Assembly (NCBI GenBank): GCA_013043685.1
Contig: JABDNT010000002.1
Location: forward strand, 62,001-126,000
Direction of reading: 5' to 3'
Source: Flavobacteriaceae bacterium
Lineage (GTDB): Bacteria; Bacteroidota; Bacteroidia; Flavobacteriales; Flavobacteriaceae
DNA length: 64,000 nt
Shown: piece after piece, positions 1 through 9,209 of the stretch
Layout: every line of letters begins with the position of its first letter
Numbering within the stretch: the first letter of the stretch is position 1
Position numbers and translations under genes: made by a program
Notes under the pieces: generated by a model
The model's input: only the letters and a program-made list of their open reading frames with translations
The model's database searches: none
What the model was told of the DNA's origin: nothing

Positions 1-1788
1 CTTCTCTATTCGCTGCCTTCCGATATTGAATCGGTTAACATTACAATGGGAGTACCTATACAGAATTTTCACGTAAGCCTTTTTTTTCAAACTTTATTGC
101 AAATACATCAAAAGCACTCCGCTAAATGGTACTATAAAGACGTATTCCGATTACTGAATAATCCAATGGGTTCAAAACTCGTCCCCAGTTCAGCTGGTAT
201 TATTGATAAAATATCTGCTCAAAATTATACCTATTTGTCCCTGGAACAGATTATCACCTTCGCAGATGAAGATGATATTGAGAATTTGAATTTACTCTTT
301 GGAAACTGGCGCGATGATCCCAAAAAGGCACTGCATAATTCAAAAATCCTTTTAGTGAACCTGAAAAAGTTAACAAAGCAGAATGCTATGGAAAAGGTGA
401 CTGTTTTTGAGTTGTACAAAACATTTAAAAATATAGAAATTCAGTTAAATTCATTTCCTTATATATCCTCGATAAAGACTATCTATGCTTTGTTTCAGGA
501 AGCGATTAGCCACGCAACGGTGGATTTCAAAGGAGATGCTTATAAAGGCCTTCAGATTATGGGCGTTCTGGAAACCAGGGTTTTGGATTTTAAGAACGTA
601 ATAATGCTGTCGGTAAACGAGGGGTTTCTGCCTTCCGGAAAATCAAATACGTCTTTCATTACATATGATCTGAAAAAGGAATTTGAACTTCCTCTCTTTA
701 CGGACAAGGATGCTATTTATACCTACCATTTTTATCATCTATTGCATCGGGCTGAAAATATTTGGCTGCTGTATAATAATAGTTCTGAAGGTTTGGGAGC
801 AGGAGAGAAAAGCAGGTATATGTTACAACTGGACATTGAAAGACACCCCAATCATACAATCGAAAAACAAGTGGTTTCCCCTCCTATTTCTATAACAGAT
901 TCACCAGCGCTCTCCGCTGCGAAAACACCAGCTGTAATGGATAGACTTAAGGCGATAGCTGAGAAGGGATTTTCTCCATCCGCATTAACCGCTTATATAA
1001 GGAACCCCTTCGATTTCTATTTGTCCCGGGTCCTCGGAATAAATGAGACAGAGGAAGTAGAAGAAACGGTCGACTATCAAACATTGGGAACAATAGTCCA
1101 TAATTGTTTGGAAACTTTTTATGAGCCACTGGTTGGGGTCAAACTTGAGATTTCACAGCTCGTAGCCATGAAAGAAAAAGTGCAGGAAGAAGTAACCCGG
1201 GAATTCGAAAGGAGCTTCCTAAAAGGTGAATTCAGGAAGGGAAAGAATCTGCTTATTTTCGAAGTGGCTAAGCGATATATTGAAAACCTCATAAATCTTG
1301 ATATTACTGAACTGCAAAATGGTCACAGAATAAAATTACTTCAGATTGAATCCAAGTTGAGTATTCCTTTTAATCTGGCCGAATTGCCATTCCCGGTTAA
1401 TATTCAAGGAACAGTAGACCGGGTTGATGAGTTCGATGGGTCGGTACGAATTATCGACTATAAAACCGGGAATGTATCTCAAAGTGATGTTGAGATCATC
1501 AACTGGGAAGAGCTCACTTCAGATTATAAATTCAGTAAGGCTTTTCAGATCTTATCCTATGCCATGATGATACATGATCAAGATGCGATTAATACTTCAG
1601 AAGCCGGAATTATCTCGTTTAAAAATCTAAACCGTGGATTCTTGAAATTTGGAACGAAAACCTCCTCTCACGGACCACGCAATAATCGAATTTCCGAGGA
1701 TACATTACACCTTTTTGCGGCAGAGCTTAAGAAACTGGTCCTGGAAATTTGTGATCCTGCAATTCCTTTTATTGAAAAGGAAGTTTAA
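1..1788 (+). CDS. PD-(D/E)XK nuclease family protein, AddB/RecB-like (5' end outside window)
   Basis: The reading frame is open from base 1, so the true start lies upstream; the first ATG at 46 is internal. The C-terminal third looks like a RecB-type PD-(D/E)XK nuclease domain: it begins near FSPSALTAY, contains LGTIVHNCLE, then a TVDRVD strand followed by IIDYKTGN (catalytic D-x-K around residues 471-473 counted from base 46) and a QILSY motif matching the QxxxY signature. The preceding part resembles the degenerate helicase region of AddB-like proteins of Bacteroidota. Inferred role: double-strand break processing with an AddA/UvrD-like partner, probably upstream of the window. The exact family name is uncertain because the N-terminus is missing. 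Confidence 0.8.
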   Translation, partial: LLYSLPSDIESVNITMGVPIQNFHVSLFFQTLLQIHQKHSAKWYYKDVFRLLNNPMGSKLVPSSAGIIDKISAQNYTYLSLEQIITFADEDDIENLNLLFGNWRDDPKKALHNSKILLVNLKKLTKQNAMEKVTVFELYKTFKNIEIQLNSFPYISSIKTIYALFQEAISHATVDFKGDAYKGLQIMGVLETRVLDFKNVIMLSVNEGFLPSGKSNTSFITYDLKKEFELPLFTDKDAIYTYHFYHLLHRAENIWLLYNNSSEGLGAGEKSRYMLQLDIERHPNHTIEKQVVSPPISITDSPALSAAKTPAVMDRLKAIAEKGFSPSALTAYIRNPFDFYLSRVLGINETEEVEETVDYQTLGTIVHNCLETFYEPLVGVKLEISQLVAMKEKVQEEVTREFERSFLKGEFRKGKNLLIFEVAKRYIENLINLDITELQNGHRIKLLQIESKLSIPFNLAELPFPVNIQGTVDRVDEFDGSVRIIDYKTGNVSQSDVEIINWEELTSDYKFSKAFQILSYAMMIHDQDAINTSEAGIISFKNLNRGFLKFGTKTSSHGPRNNRISEDTLHLFAAELKKLVLEICDPAIPFIEKEV

Positions 1789-1803
1789 TTTGGGAAAAAT
1801 TAG

Positions 1804-1811
1804 TATTTTCG
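1804..1811 (+). promoter_or_regulatory. -7 box candidate for tRNA-Ala
   Basis: TATTTTCG differs from the Bacteroidota TAnnTTTG consensus at one base and ends 8 nt before the tRNA 5' end, a spacing that fits transcription of the tRNA. Confidence 0.4.
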
Positions 1812-1819
1812 CATCCCAC

Positions 1820-1893
1820 GGGGCATTAGCTCAGCTGGCTAGAGCGTTTGGCTGGCAGCCAAAAGGTCATCGGTTCGACTCCGATATGCTCCA
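1820..1893 (+). tRNA. tRNA-Ala (GGC)
   Basis: A complete cloverleaf can be folded. The 7-bp acceptor GGGGCAT/ATGCTCC contains one G-U pair. The D-stem is GCTC/GAGC, the anticodon stem TTTGG/CCAAA with loop CTGGCAG (anticodon GGC), and the T-arm ATCGG/CCGAT with loop TTCGACT. Discriminator is A; CCA is not encoded. It reads GCC/GCU alanine codons. It sits between the nuclease gene and a terminator hairpin. Confidence 0.95.
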
Positions 1894-1901
1894 CATCAAG
1901 C

Positions 1902-1931
1902 AAAAAACCAGGACTTTCGTCCTGGTTTTTT
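1902..1931 (+). terminator. Rho-independent terminator after tRNA-Ala
   Basis: Inverted repeat AACCAGGAC / GTCCTGGTT with loop TTTC, flanked by A-run and T-run, so it could work in both directions. It lies 8 nt after the tRNA and also faces the convergent membrane-protein gene. Confidence 0.85.
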
Positions 1932-2001
1932 ATTTCAGAGAATTTGAAGATCTCAAATTGTTTTACTCCAACAAAACTTTTTTGAAAATCGACCCATATG
2001 A

Positions 2002-4299
2002 TTAGAAATCAACCTGTATTGATTTATTCAGCTCAAAGCGCCTGGAAGTCATCCTGAACTGCATCTTATCACATGCATCAATAATTCCAGCGTCGATCTC
2101 AAAATAATAATATACTCGCTGGTCTTTTCTATAACTGCTTTCCTTTTTGTCCAACCAATTCAACTTTTTACCCTGAACCAGCGAATCTTCAGTATAAAAA
2201 TTAAACTCCAGGTCCACTGCTTGCTCTTCATTCGCCCGAAAGTTTCGGCGGAAAACATAATATTCTTCAACGGCAACATATATTATTCCAGAGTCTGTGT
2301 ACTGAGAGTGATAGTATCCAACTTCTAACTTTGCCTTTGGATCTTCAATTAAGATCTTCAACGGCGTTTCATTCATCTTCCGGAAAAGTTCTAAATTCTG
2401 AAAGCTAAAATCTCCCAGATATTCATCTCCCTTATCGAAACTCACTGGAGTTCCCGAGATATTCGTGATGGCCGTATCATCTCCAAAAGCCTCTATAAAC
2501 TTCTTCTGTAACTGAGTGAAGGATTTTGAATTGACAGGTTTTTCAGCCAGCTTGTACACAAGAATATTATTATATTGCAATGCTACTTGCTTCATTTCAG
2601 TATTGCTTCTTACCAAAGCCGACAGATCAATTGGAACTCTATGAATAAAGGGCTGATAAGGGAAATTTGGAACGTGCAAATATAGTTTTCCGTTATCCCT
2701 GACGAAAATAATGTAATCAACTTTCTCAAATCGATTATGTTGCAACATAAACCTCTGAAATACCGGGTCATCGAAAAATTGCAATGCATATAAAAATTTC
2801 ATCCTCTCGGTAATTTGGCTGGAAGGATGTGAAAAGAACGCGTTTCTTTCGAGGAACTTATAGGATGGAACAAAACAGTTGAGATCAACATTAGTGAGGA
2901 GCACTTTGTTTCTTAAATTCTCAACGGGAAATTTTTCATCAAATAAAATGGTTGGAAGCCATGAATTTTCGAGATCTGTCATCTTTGTTCTTTGAATATT
3001 TTCAAAGAACAATCCTTGTTGATAGAATAATATACAGCTAAGGCCAAGTAATACTGGCTTCAGGCTTTCCGGCTTATAAGCCCCCAGGAGGCGATCAATA
3101 CCTAATACCAATCCTATATAGGAGATCATCAATGCCATCGGGTAAACATGGCTTATAAGAACAGGCTTATTGTTCAACAGCCCCGTATATGCAAATAACA
3201 TAAAGATAAGACAAGCTCCTAAAATAGTGAGCAGATAGCGTGATAGCCTGTCCTTATATGTTACGGTGAAATAAAATATACTAACGACCAACGGCCAATT
3301 ATTCAAAGACAGCCATTCGAAACGTATTGAGTTTGCCAGGAAGAATTTATTCTGATTTGAATCTACAGGATGTGTGAGCAAATCTATGACGTACGGCGCC
3401 AGGAACGGAGAAGCGAAGACAATGGTCCAACAAACGATAATGAGCTGACTCTTGTGTTCCTTGTAAAGTGACCTGAGGCCCTTTCTTTCTGAAAATATAT
3501 AATAAATGATATATAGAACGACAGCCAGCACAAGAAGTATGAAAAAGAAATAATACGTGCCAAATAGCATCCCCCCAAGAAATCCCCCGAACATGAGTGA
3601 GAGAAATCCTCCTTTTTTCATTTTCACGAAGTAATAATAGAACCATGGTAAAATAAGAAGAATGGTAATAATCTTATAGGGCTTAACATAATATGGATAA
3701 GGGAAAGCCAGAAATGAAACAACCACTAATACAGCTGCCAATAATCCTTGTCCGATTGCTCTTTTCCAAAATTTATAGCTAATAATTGGTATAACATACA
3801 AAACAAGCAGAGTTCCCAATTTTGCCATTACATAAGGAGGGATTTGAAATAAACTTCCAATTTTTCCGCTGAAAAACTGGTAGTAATAAGGATAAAAACT
3901 ACTCAGACCCTTGTACGAGAAATCACTGCTGATCCAGTTTTCGTAATATGTCGATATAAGTGCCAGATTAAAATAGGCATCGCTTCGCATTCCATTGAAA
4001 CCAAATCTATATTCTCGCAGTATCCATAGTGCAGAAAACGACAACAAGAGTGAAAAACAATAAATCAGCAGGAATCCCGGCGCAATTTTTCTCAACTTAA
4101 ATTGAAATACCGCAGCGATAAGAATAGCCATTACAGCAATTAGCAAAAGCACTATATTCTCAGCGGGAGCAATAACTTTGAATTGATAGAACTGATTCTG
4201 AAATAAAATGATAGCAACGGCGCCAATGAAAAATAACGCGGCTTCAGAAAGGTCAATTTTGGAACGAATCTTCCGAAAAATTGAAGTGAATAATTTCAT
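2002..4299 (-). CDS. Large GT-C-like multipass membrane protein (AftA-like glycosyltransferase candidate)
   Basis: A 765-residue protein. Residues ~20-430 contain about ten to twelve hydrophobic helices. Residues ~430-765 form a soluble, beta-rich, probably periplasmic domain. An acidic-aromatic loop after the third helix (GMRSDAYFNLA, then SFYPYYYQFFSGK) resembles the first periplasmic loop of GT-C lipid-linked sugar transferases, most closely the arabinofuranosyltransferase AftA type. The family is inferred from architecture and this loop, not from a decisive motif. The gene stands alone, convergent with tRNA-Ala. An alternative is a membrane protein of unknown function in polysaccharide assembly. 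A TATTTTTA box lies at 4337-4344 on the minus strand. Confidence 0.6.
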   Translation of the reverse strand: MKLFTSIFRKIRSKIDLSEAALFFIGAVAIILFQNQFYQFKVIAPAENIVLLLIAVMAILIAAVFQFKLRKIAPGFLLIYCFSLLLSFSALWILREYRFGFNGMRSDAYFNLALISTYYENWISSDFSYKGLSSFYPYYYQFFSGKIGSLFQIPPYVMAKLGTLLVLYVIPIISYKFWKRAIGQGLLAAVLVVVSFLAFPYPYYVKPYKIITILLILPWFYYYFVKMKKGGFLSLMFGGFLGGMLFGTYYFFFILLVLAVVLYIIYYIFSERKGLRSLYKEHKSQLIIVCWTIVFASPFLAPYVIDLLTHPVDSNQNKFFLANSIRFEWLSLNNWPLVVSIFYFTVTYKDRLSRYLLTILGACLIFMLFAYTGLLNNKPVLISHVYPMALMISYIGLVLGIDRLLGAYKPESLKPVLLGLSCILFYQQGLFFENIQRTKMTDLENSWLPTILFDEKFPVENLRNKVLLTNVDLNCFVPSYKFLERNAFFSHPSSQITERMKFLYALQFFDDPVFQRFMLQHNRFEKVDYIIFVRDNGKLYLHVPNFPYQPFIHRVPIDLSALVRSNTEMKQVALQYNNILVYKLAEKPVNSKSFTQLQKKFIEAFGDDTAITNISGTPVSFDKGDEYLGDFSFQNLELFRKMNETPLKILIEDPKAKLEVGYYHSQYTDSGIIYVAVEEYYVFRRNFRANEEQAVDLEFNFYTEDSLVQGKKLNWLDKKESSYRKDQRVYYYFEIDAGIIDACDKMQFRMTSRRFELNKSIQVDF

Positions 4300-4417
4300 C
4301 GATGATGTTCATTGGTTTTGATCAATGTAAAATAAGTAAAAATAATCGCCGAGGTTGAAGATTATTCAAGTTTTCCGGCTGACTTTTCAAGAATTATTTA
4401 TTTTATATCTTAGCTGT

Positions 4418-4501
4418 ATGGGAGTTGGAGCACTTGTTATCGGAACCGCACTTATGTGCCTGTTAATAGGATTGATCATCGAGATTCAGGAAAGGATCTA
4501 A
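4418..4501 (+). CDS. Possible 27-residue single-helix membrane peptide
   Basis: ATG to TAA encodes MGVGALVIGTALMCLLIGL followed by a charged tail ending IQERI: one transmembrane helix with an acidic/basic C-terminus, as in small subunits such as KdpF- or CydX-type peptides. It fills the gap between the GT-C-like gene and the stress-protein terminator. A TATATCTT-like AT-rich stretch precedes it, but there is no clear ribosome-binding site. No homologue is recognised. It may be a real small protein or chance. Confidence 0.3.
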   Translation: MGVGALVIGTALMCLLIGLIIEIQERI

Positions 4502-4521
4502 GTAAATCATCTATTATCATT

Positions 4522-4545
4522 AAAAAAAGACGTCGTAAGACGTCT
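4522..4545 (-). terminator. Terminator of universal stress protein gene
   Basis: Stem AGACGTC, loop GTAA, stem GACGTCT. On the minus strand it is followed by seven T, giving a rho-independent terminator 16 nt after the stress-protein stop codon. The plus-strand side has a weaker T-rich tail. Confidence 0.75.
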
Positions 4546-4560
4546 ATTCTATTTTACGAT

Positions 4561-5355
4561 CTATTGTATCCCGCATAAGATCAGTAAGGGCCTGGTGGTA
4601 TAAAAATCTCTTTTATATACTGCATTCTTTTCAAAGAGTTTCTTAAAAAACCCTCTTTTCCGTCGTAAAACACAAAGAATATCCGGTTGATGCGACTGAA
4701 AATGTTCCAAAACACCCTGATAGATAGTTGCATTTTCGGTTTCAGTATAAGTCGTCATTATCTCTTTCAACTCCGTATCCAATTGGTCTTCTTCGTCTGC
4801 CACATCCGGTGTCTTAACTCTCAGCACATTCAGTTTTGCTGAAAATAATGCTAATATGTCCCTCAACGGATTAAGTACATTCTCTTTTTCGAAAGATAGA
4901 CTTTTCACTGCCAGCAAAATATTCTCAGCCTTGCGGAACACATAGTCCCGGGGAATGATAAGCATTGGAATATCCGTTTGCTTAACCAGCCTCCCTGTAA
5001 TACTGCCCAGGTATACTTCATCCCTTATCTCCACGCTCTGAGATGAAACAATAATGAGGTCGATATTCAATCGCTTCGACACTCGAGCAATACCTTCATA
5101 AGGATCTCCTTTAATAGGTTTTGCAATAACTTCTACACCCTCGGTATCCACCCGGCTTAACACTTCATCCAGTTGCGCCTGGTTGTCTTCCATGGCAACC
5201 TGCGTAACTTTGGTCATTCCGCCTGCTTTCGAATATTCCTTATAAATATTAATAAGATACACGGTGGCACCACTCATAGCCGCAAAACTAACCGCATATC
5301 TTAAATTATTGACGCCATTTTCTGTAGATCCTACCGGTACCAGAATATTTTTCAT
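4561..5355 (-). CDS. Universal stress protein, tandem UspA domains
   Basis: 264 residues, about twice a single UspA domain. The N-terminal domain (1 to ~145) begins MKNILVPVGSTENG and ends with the typical VKQTDIPMLIIPRD strand. A second, more diverged domain begins near ENILLAVKSL (~150-264). UspA proteins are cytoplasmic stress-response proteins, some of which bind ATP; the glycine-rich nucleotide loop is poorly conserved here, so ATP binding is uncertain. It is transcribed divergently from the GNAT gene with only 51 nt between start codons. A second tandem-type USP lies at 39.6 kb beside a SulP transporter. Confidence 0.9.
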   Translation of the reverse strand: MKNILVPVGSTENGVNNLRYAVSFAAMSGATVYLINIYKEYSKAGGMTKVTQVAMEDNQAQLDEVLSRVDTEGVEVIAKPIKGDPYEGIARVSKRLNIDLIIVSSQSVEIRDEVYLGSITGRLVKQTDIPMLIIPRDYVFRKAENILLAVKSLSFEKENVLNPLRDILALFSAKLNVLRVKTPDVADEEDQLDTELKEIMTTYTETENATIYQGVLEHFQSHQPDILCVLRRKRGFFKKLFEKNAVYKRDFYTTRPLLILCGIQ

Positions 5356-5372
5356 GATGTTGCGTATTCAAT

Positions 5373-5380
5373 TATCTTTA
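5373..5380 (+). promoter_or_regulatory. -7 box candidate for GNAT gene
   Basis: TATCTTTA matches the TAnnTTT core and lies 26 nt before the ATG of the acetyltransferase, within the short divergent intergenic region. Confidence 0.35.
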
Positions 5381-5406
5381 AAGCTTGAGCTAAATTAATG
5401 CTTTAA

Positions 5407-5907
5407 ATGATACGAAAAGCGAAACCATTGGAAATTGACGCTATACTGGCTATAACCCGTGCCTGTGCCGTGAAAATGATCGCTGACAAGATCTATCAGT
5501 GGAACGAATGGTATCCGCATAGAGAAGCTTTCGAAACTGATATTAGGCGCGGTGAATTATTTGTGATCACCTCTCAGGATACAATCACAGGATGTATCGT
5601 CATCTCAAGCCTTAAAGACGAAGTATATAACCCGGTGCAATGGCTTACCGAAGATGGATTGAATTATTACATTCACAGGTTGGCGATTCATCCCGATTTT
5701 CAACACCAGGGTTTTGCTAAGAAACTCATGGATTTTGCCGAAGAATATATCCGTAAAAACGAAGGGATCTCCGTGCGCCTGGATACTTTCAGTAAAAACA
5801 CCCGCAATCAACGTTTCTATGAGGCCAGAGGCTATACAAGGTTAGAGGAAATCTACTTTCCAAAACAAAGTGAATACCCCTTCTATTGTTATGAACTTCC
5901 GTTGTGA
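5407..5907 (+). CDS. GNAT family N-acetyltransferase
   Basis: 166 residues with a complete GNAT fold. The acetyl-CoA binding motif A is LAIHPDFQHQGFAKKLMDFA (~97-116, with the QHQGFA loop). Motif B follows, with RLDTFSKN and NQRFYEARGY (~145-155), the usual C-terminal signature. Substrate cannot be predicted; relatives modify small molecules or N-termini. It ends 12 nt before the convergent T9SS cargo gene. Confidence 0.9.
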   Translation: MIRKAKPLEIDAILAITRACAVKMIADKIYQWNEWYPHREAFETDIRRGELFVITSQDTITGCIVISSLKDEVYNPVQWLTEDGLNYYIHRLAIHPDFQHQGFAKKLMDFAEEYIRKNEGISVRLDTFSKNTRNQRFYEARGYTRLEEIYFPKQSEYPFYCYELPL

Positions 5908-5919
5908 TAACGGAATCAT

Positions 5920-7647
5920 CTATCGTATTAAAGAAAAATGCCCTCTATAAGCCTGTCCATCTGAAGTTAAGGCCTTATACCAATATCCCCCCAGAGGCAT
6001 AGGAGTGCCGTCATACAGGCCATCCCAGCCGGGGTCATCAATGCTGAAATATGACAGTATCTTACCATAGCGATCGTAAATATAAATGATCGTTAGGGGT
6101 AATGGATCTTCCTTTGGCGGAATATATTGCCACAAGTCCTTAATGCCATCCCCGTTCGGTGAAAAGTAGGGAGGGAATCCCGGTGGCGGGAATGCAAGTC
6201 GGAACGCCCTTTCCACTGTTCCACAGCCGTTTTTGTCCCGAACGTAAATTATATAATCCCCTGGAGTTAAGGCTGAATATATATTGTTATCCGTCCAGGC
6301 ATTTGTCGAATTTAAGGAATATTCGTAATCTCCAACTCCACTAACACCAATAGAAATATTAAATAGTTCTCCATCTTCTTCAATATTTATAAAGTCAATG
6401 GAAGGCAGCCCTGAGAGTATAGCTGTAAATTCTTTATCCGCCGGACATTCAAGTTCGAATCCATCCTGTACTAAGAGATTATATGCTACATAACGATACT
6501 GGCCCGGTTCTGAAATAAGCACGTAGTCTTCATCTGAAATCAGGGTTTCTGGCTCATTCGCTGTAATTTTAAACCAGCGATATCCATCAGCGATATCAGG
6601 TGCTTCGATCCTGGTAGGTAAATCATTTTCACAAATCCCAATCTCATCAGGCATGGTGATTTCCGGAAAGAAAGTAATAAGTTCCCCGGTAACGGGATCG
6701 AAAAATGGACCACAGCCGAGGATAGTAGAAAATGATTCCTGAATACAGCCCTGCGCCTGCCCCGCTTCGTTAAACGGAATGATACGTACAAAGTATGTTT
6801 TATTCGGTTCAAAATTGATCACATTAATGACGGTGGTTGTATATATAACCATGTCCAGCACGTCATTTATGTAAGGGGAAGAGCCTATACTTACAATATA
6901 ACCAATGGCGTTTGGTACTGGTGCCCATTCTATAACCGTATCAAGTGTCACATTGATCTGTCCGTTTGAAGGAGAAATAAGCATTGTACAGCCAGGTGGC
7001 TCTCCTAAGGCCCCGGTTGTGAAGCTTGCGCCAGGACAATCAACGGCATCCCCGTTTTCATTATAGGGTGTGATGCTCACAAATATCTCGGTGGCAGGAG
7101 GAAAGTTATTGGGAGGGTCGAAGCTAAGCACATTTCCAACATTCTGGTTATCAACTATATCCCCGGCCCCAGGTGCAGTTCCGATAGAAATCCGATAGCC
7201 AATAGCCCTTGATGCATAAGCCCAGCTGATAATTGTTCCTACATTTACATTGGTTTCTCCATTCACCGGGGTAAGCAAGGTTGCACATTCCGGTACGGTG
7301 GTAACATTTTCGGTGGTGAATGATACACTATTACAAACAATATTATCCTGGTTGAAGAAAAAGAGGGTGAGGGTAACAAAGATCTGGGTGGACTCGGGAA
7401 GGCCCAAAGGAGGTGTGAAAGTTGTATCGCTCCCAACCGGCTGTTCGTTAATAATATCCGTCCCTCCTGATGTAGTCCCCAGCGAGATGATATATCCAGT
7501 AACGCCAACTACCTCTTCCCAGCTAATACTGGTGTCAACCGGAACACCATTCGCACCAGCCAATGGGTTTAGCAAATCAGGGCATGATTGTCCCCTTGCG
7601 GCAAACCCGATCAATATTAAACAGATATGCAATGTCCATCGACGCAT
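5920..7647 (-). CDS. Secreted T9SS type B sorting-domain protein with three FN3-like repeats
   Basis: 575 residues with a signal peptide ending near FAARGQ. Three ~95-residue repeats (about 22-115, 117-215, 218-310) each open with C-x2-L(L/I)-x-P-x2-G and contain a GYxxS(L/I)G strand, giving a fibronectin-III-like register. A Cys-containing middle region follows. The C-terminal ~85 residues (from YFSPNGDGIKDLW) are the gliding-motility/T9SS type B domain that directs export across the outer membrane and surface attachment. No enzymatic domain is visible, so an adhesin or scaffold role is inferred. Monocistronic. Confidence 0.9.
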   Translation of the reverse strand: MRRWTLHICLILIGFAARGQSCPDLLNPLAGANGVPVDTSISWEEVVGVTGYIISLGTTSGGTDIINEQPVGSDTTFTPPLGLPESTQIFVTLTLFFFNQDNIVCNSVSFTTENVTTVPECATLLTPVNGETNVNVGTIISWAYASRAIGYRISIGTAPGAGDIVDNQNVGNVLSFDPPNNFPPATEIFVSITPYNENGDAVDCPGASFTTGALGEPPGCTMLISPSNGQINVTLDTVIEWAPVPNAIGYIVSIGSSPYINDVLDMVIYTTTVINVINFEPNKTYFVRIIPFNEAGQAQGCIQESFSTILGCGPFFDPVTGELITFFPEITMPDEIGICENDLPTRIEAPDIADGYRWFKITANEPETLISDEDYVLISEPGQYRYVAYNLLVQDGFELECPADKEFTAILSGLPSIDFINIEEDGELFNISIGVSGVGDYEYSLNSTNAWTDNNIYSALTPGDYIIYVRDKNGCGTVERAFRLAFPPPGFPPYFSPNGDGIKDLWQYIPPKEDPLPLTIIYIYDRYGKILSYFSIDDPGWDGLYDGTPMPLGGYWYKALTSDGQAYRGHFSLIR

Positions 7648-7855
7648 CCAATCAATGTCTTATAACATGAAAGCATTATTCCAAAGGAATCAGTCTTCGA
7701 ATATGGGGTATGGAAATTCAGGAAAGCCCATCATCATCTGAAATCTTTCATAGCAATGTATATAAAGCTAAATTTTTTTCTAAATATATCGATTATTGTT
7801 ATAATCCCGTAATTTTTAACGATTAACGGGAACAAATGCTTTGCAATGGAATCCT

Positions 7856-7863
7856 TACTTTTG
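7856..7863 (+). promoter_or_regulatory. -7 box for MATE gene, leaderless geometry
   Basis: TACTTTTG is a perfect TAnnTTTG match and ends 4 nt (AGCG) before the TTG start codon. Transcription would begin at or next to the start codon, which supports both the TTG start and a leaderless mRNA. Confidence 0.55.
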
Positions 7864-7867
7864 AGCG

Positions 7868-9208
7868 TTGAAAAACTTGAGAACAGATATCTCTTTTAAA
7901 CGGATTCAGCAATTGGCTATACCTGCAATTCTCTCCGGAATAGCCGAACCTGTTTTATCCAGCACAGATGCTGCGGTAGTTGGTAATATCCCGGACTATG
8001 GAACAGAATCCCTGGCTGCAGTTGGAATAGTTGGCTCTTTTTTGTCCATGCTCATTTGGATATTAGCACAAAGCAGAAGTGCTATATCCGCCATCGTATC
8101 TCAGAACCTGGGGGCGGGCAAGATAAAAGAACTGAATAATTTTCCGGCCCAGGCGATCTATTTTAATATTGCACTAAGTATAATTGTATTATTATCTACT
8201 TATTATTTCGTAGAGGAGATATTCGGCCTATTGAATGCAGAAGGAATTATCCTCGAATATAGCATTGACTATTATAATATCAGGGTTTGGGGCTTCCCGT
8301 TAACGCTTTTTACTTTTGCCGTTTTCGGATTGTTCAGGGGCCTTCAGAATACGTTCTGGCCTATGACAATTGCTACTACCGGAGCCGTCGTCAATATTGG
8401 ATTGGATTTTGCACTTGTCTATGGGATAGAAGATTACATCGCTCCTATGGGTATAAAAGGAGCGGCCTGGGCGAGTTTAATATCACAAGCCATTATGGCA
8501 TTGATGGCATTAATCTTTATCCTTCGAAAAACAGATGTTTCATTGAGGTTACGTTTTCCTCTTCATCCCGAAATTAGCCGCCTTGTCCAGATGAGCATCA
8601 ACTTATTTATAAGATCTATCGCACTTAATGCAGCTTTAATGCTGGCCGTGCGTGAAGCTACCGGTTTGGGTAAAGAATACATCGCAGCACACGCCATCGC
8701 CATCAATATCTGGTTGTTTTCGGCCTTCTTTGTAGATGGATATGGCGCTGCCGGAAATATCCTGGGTGGTAAACTCTTAGGTGAAAAGGATTACACTACT
8801 TTATGGAAACTAACCAGGAGGGTTAATCTGTATAATCTTTTCGTGGCGGGAGTTCTCGTTCTGGTCGGCCTTTTATTTTACAAACAACTAGGGCTTCTTT
8901 TCAACAAAGATGCCGAGGTATTAGCGATTTTTTATGGGATGTTCTTTATGGTGCTTATTAGTCAGCCTCTAAATGCTTTAGGTTTTACACTGGATGCCAT
9001 TTTTAAAGGCCTGGGAGAAATGCGATATCTCCGAAATGTACTATTAGGTGCAACCATAATTGGTTTTGTTCCCGTTTTATTCCTCGCCAGGTATATGGAC
9101 TGGGGATTAACCGGTATCTGGATGGCCATACTGGTATGGGTGGCCTACCGGGCGGTGGCTCTAATTATTAAATACCGTAATAAATACCTCCCCTTAGTGG
9201 AAAAATAA
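7868..9208 (+). CDS. MATE family efflux transporter (DinF-like)
   Basis: 446 residues with about twelve transmembrane helices arranged as two six-helix halves. The first half opens with LAIPAILSGIAEPVLSSTDA, the typical MATE/DinF start with a substrate-path Asp. The family exports drugs or metabolites using a Na+ or H+ gradient at the inner membrane. The start is TTG: no ATG occurs early enough to keep helix 1 intact, and a perfect -7 box lies 4 nt upstream. It is followed by queD 28 nt later, which may have its own promoter. Confidence 0.9.
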   Translation: MKNLRTDISFKRIQQLAIPAILSGIAEPVLSSTDAAVVGNIPDYGTESLAAVGIVGSFLSMLIWILAQSRSAISAIVSQNLGAGKIKELNNFPAQAIYFNIALSIIVLLSTYYFVEEIFGLLNAEGIILEYSIDYYNIRVWGFPLTLFTFAVFGLFRGLQNTFWPMTIATTGAVVNIGLDFALVYGIEDYIAPMGIKGAAWASLISQAIMALMALIFILRKTDVSLRLRFPLHPEISRLVQMSINLFIRSIALNAALMLAVREATGLGKEYIAAHAIAINIWLFSAFFVDGYGAAGNILGGKLLGEKDYTTLWKLTRRVNLYNLFVAGVLVLVGLLFYKQLGLLFNKDAEVLAIFYGMFFMVLISQPLNALGFTLDAIFKGLGEMRYLRNVLLGATIIGFVPVLFLARYMDWGLTGIWMAILVWVAYRAVALIIKYRNKYLPLVEK

Positions 9209-9209
9209 A

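Noticed and set aside
1649-2005. 118-codon ORF crossing the end of the nuclease gene and tRNA-Ala
   Set aside because: It spans a well-folded tRNA and its terminator and has no protein-like composition.
7250-7741. 163-codon ORF opposite the T9SS cargo gene
   Set aside because: Antisense to a clear signal peptide and repeat domain; an artefact of the sense strand's codon use.
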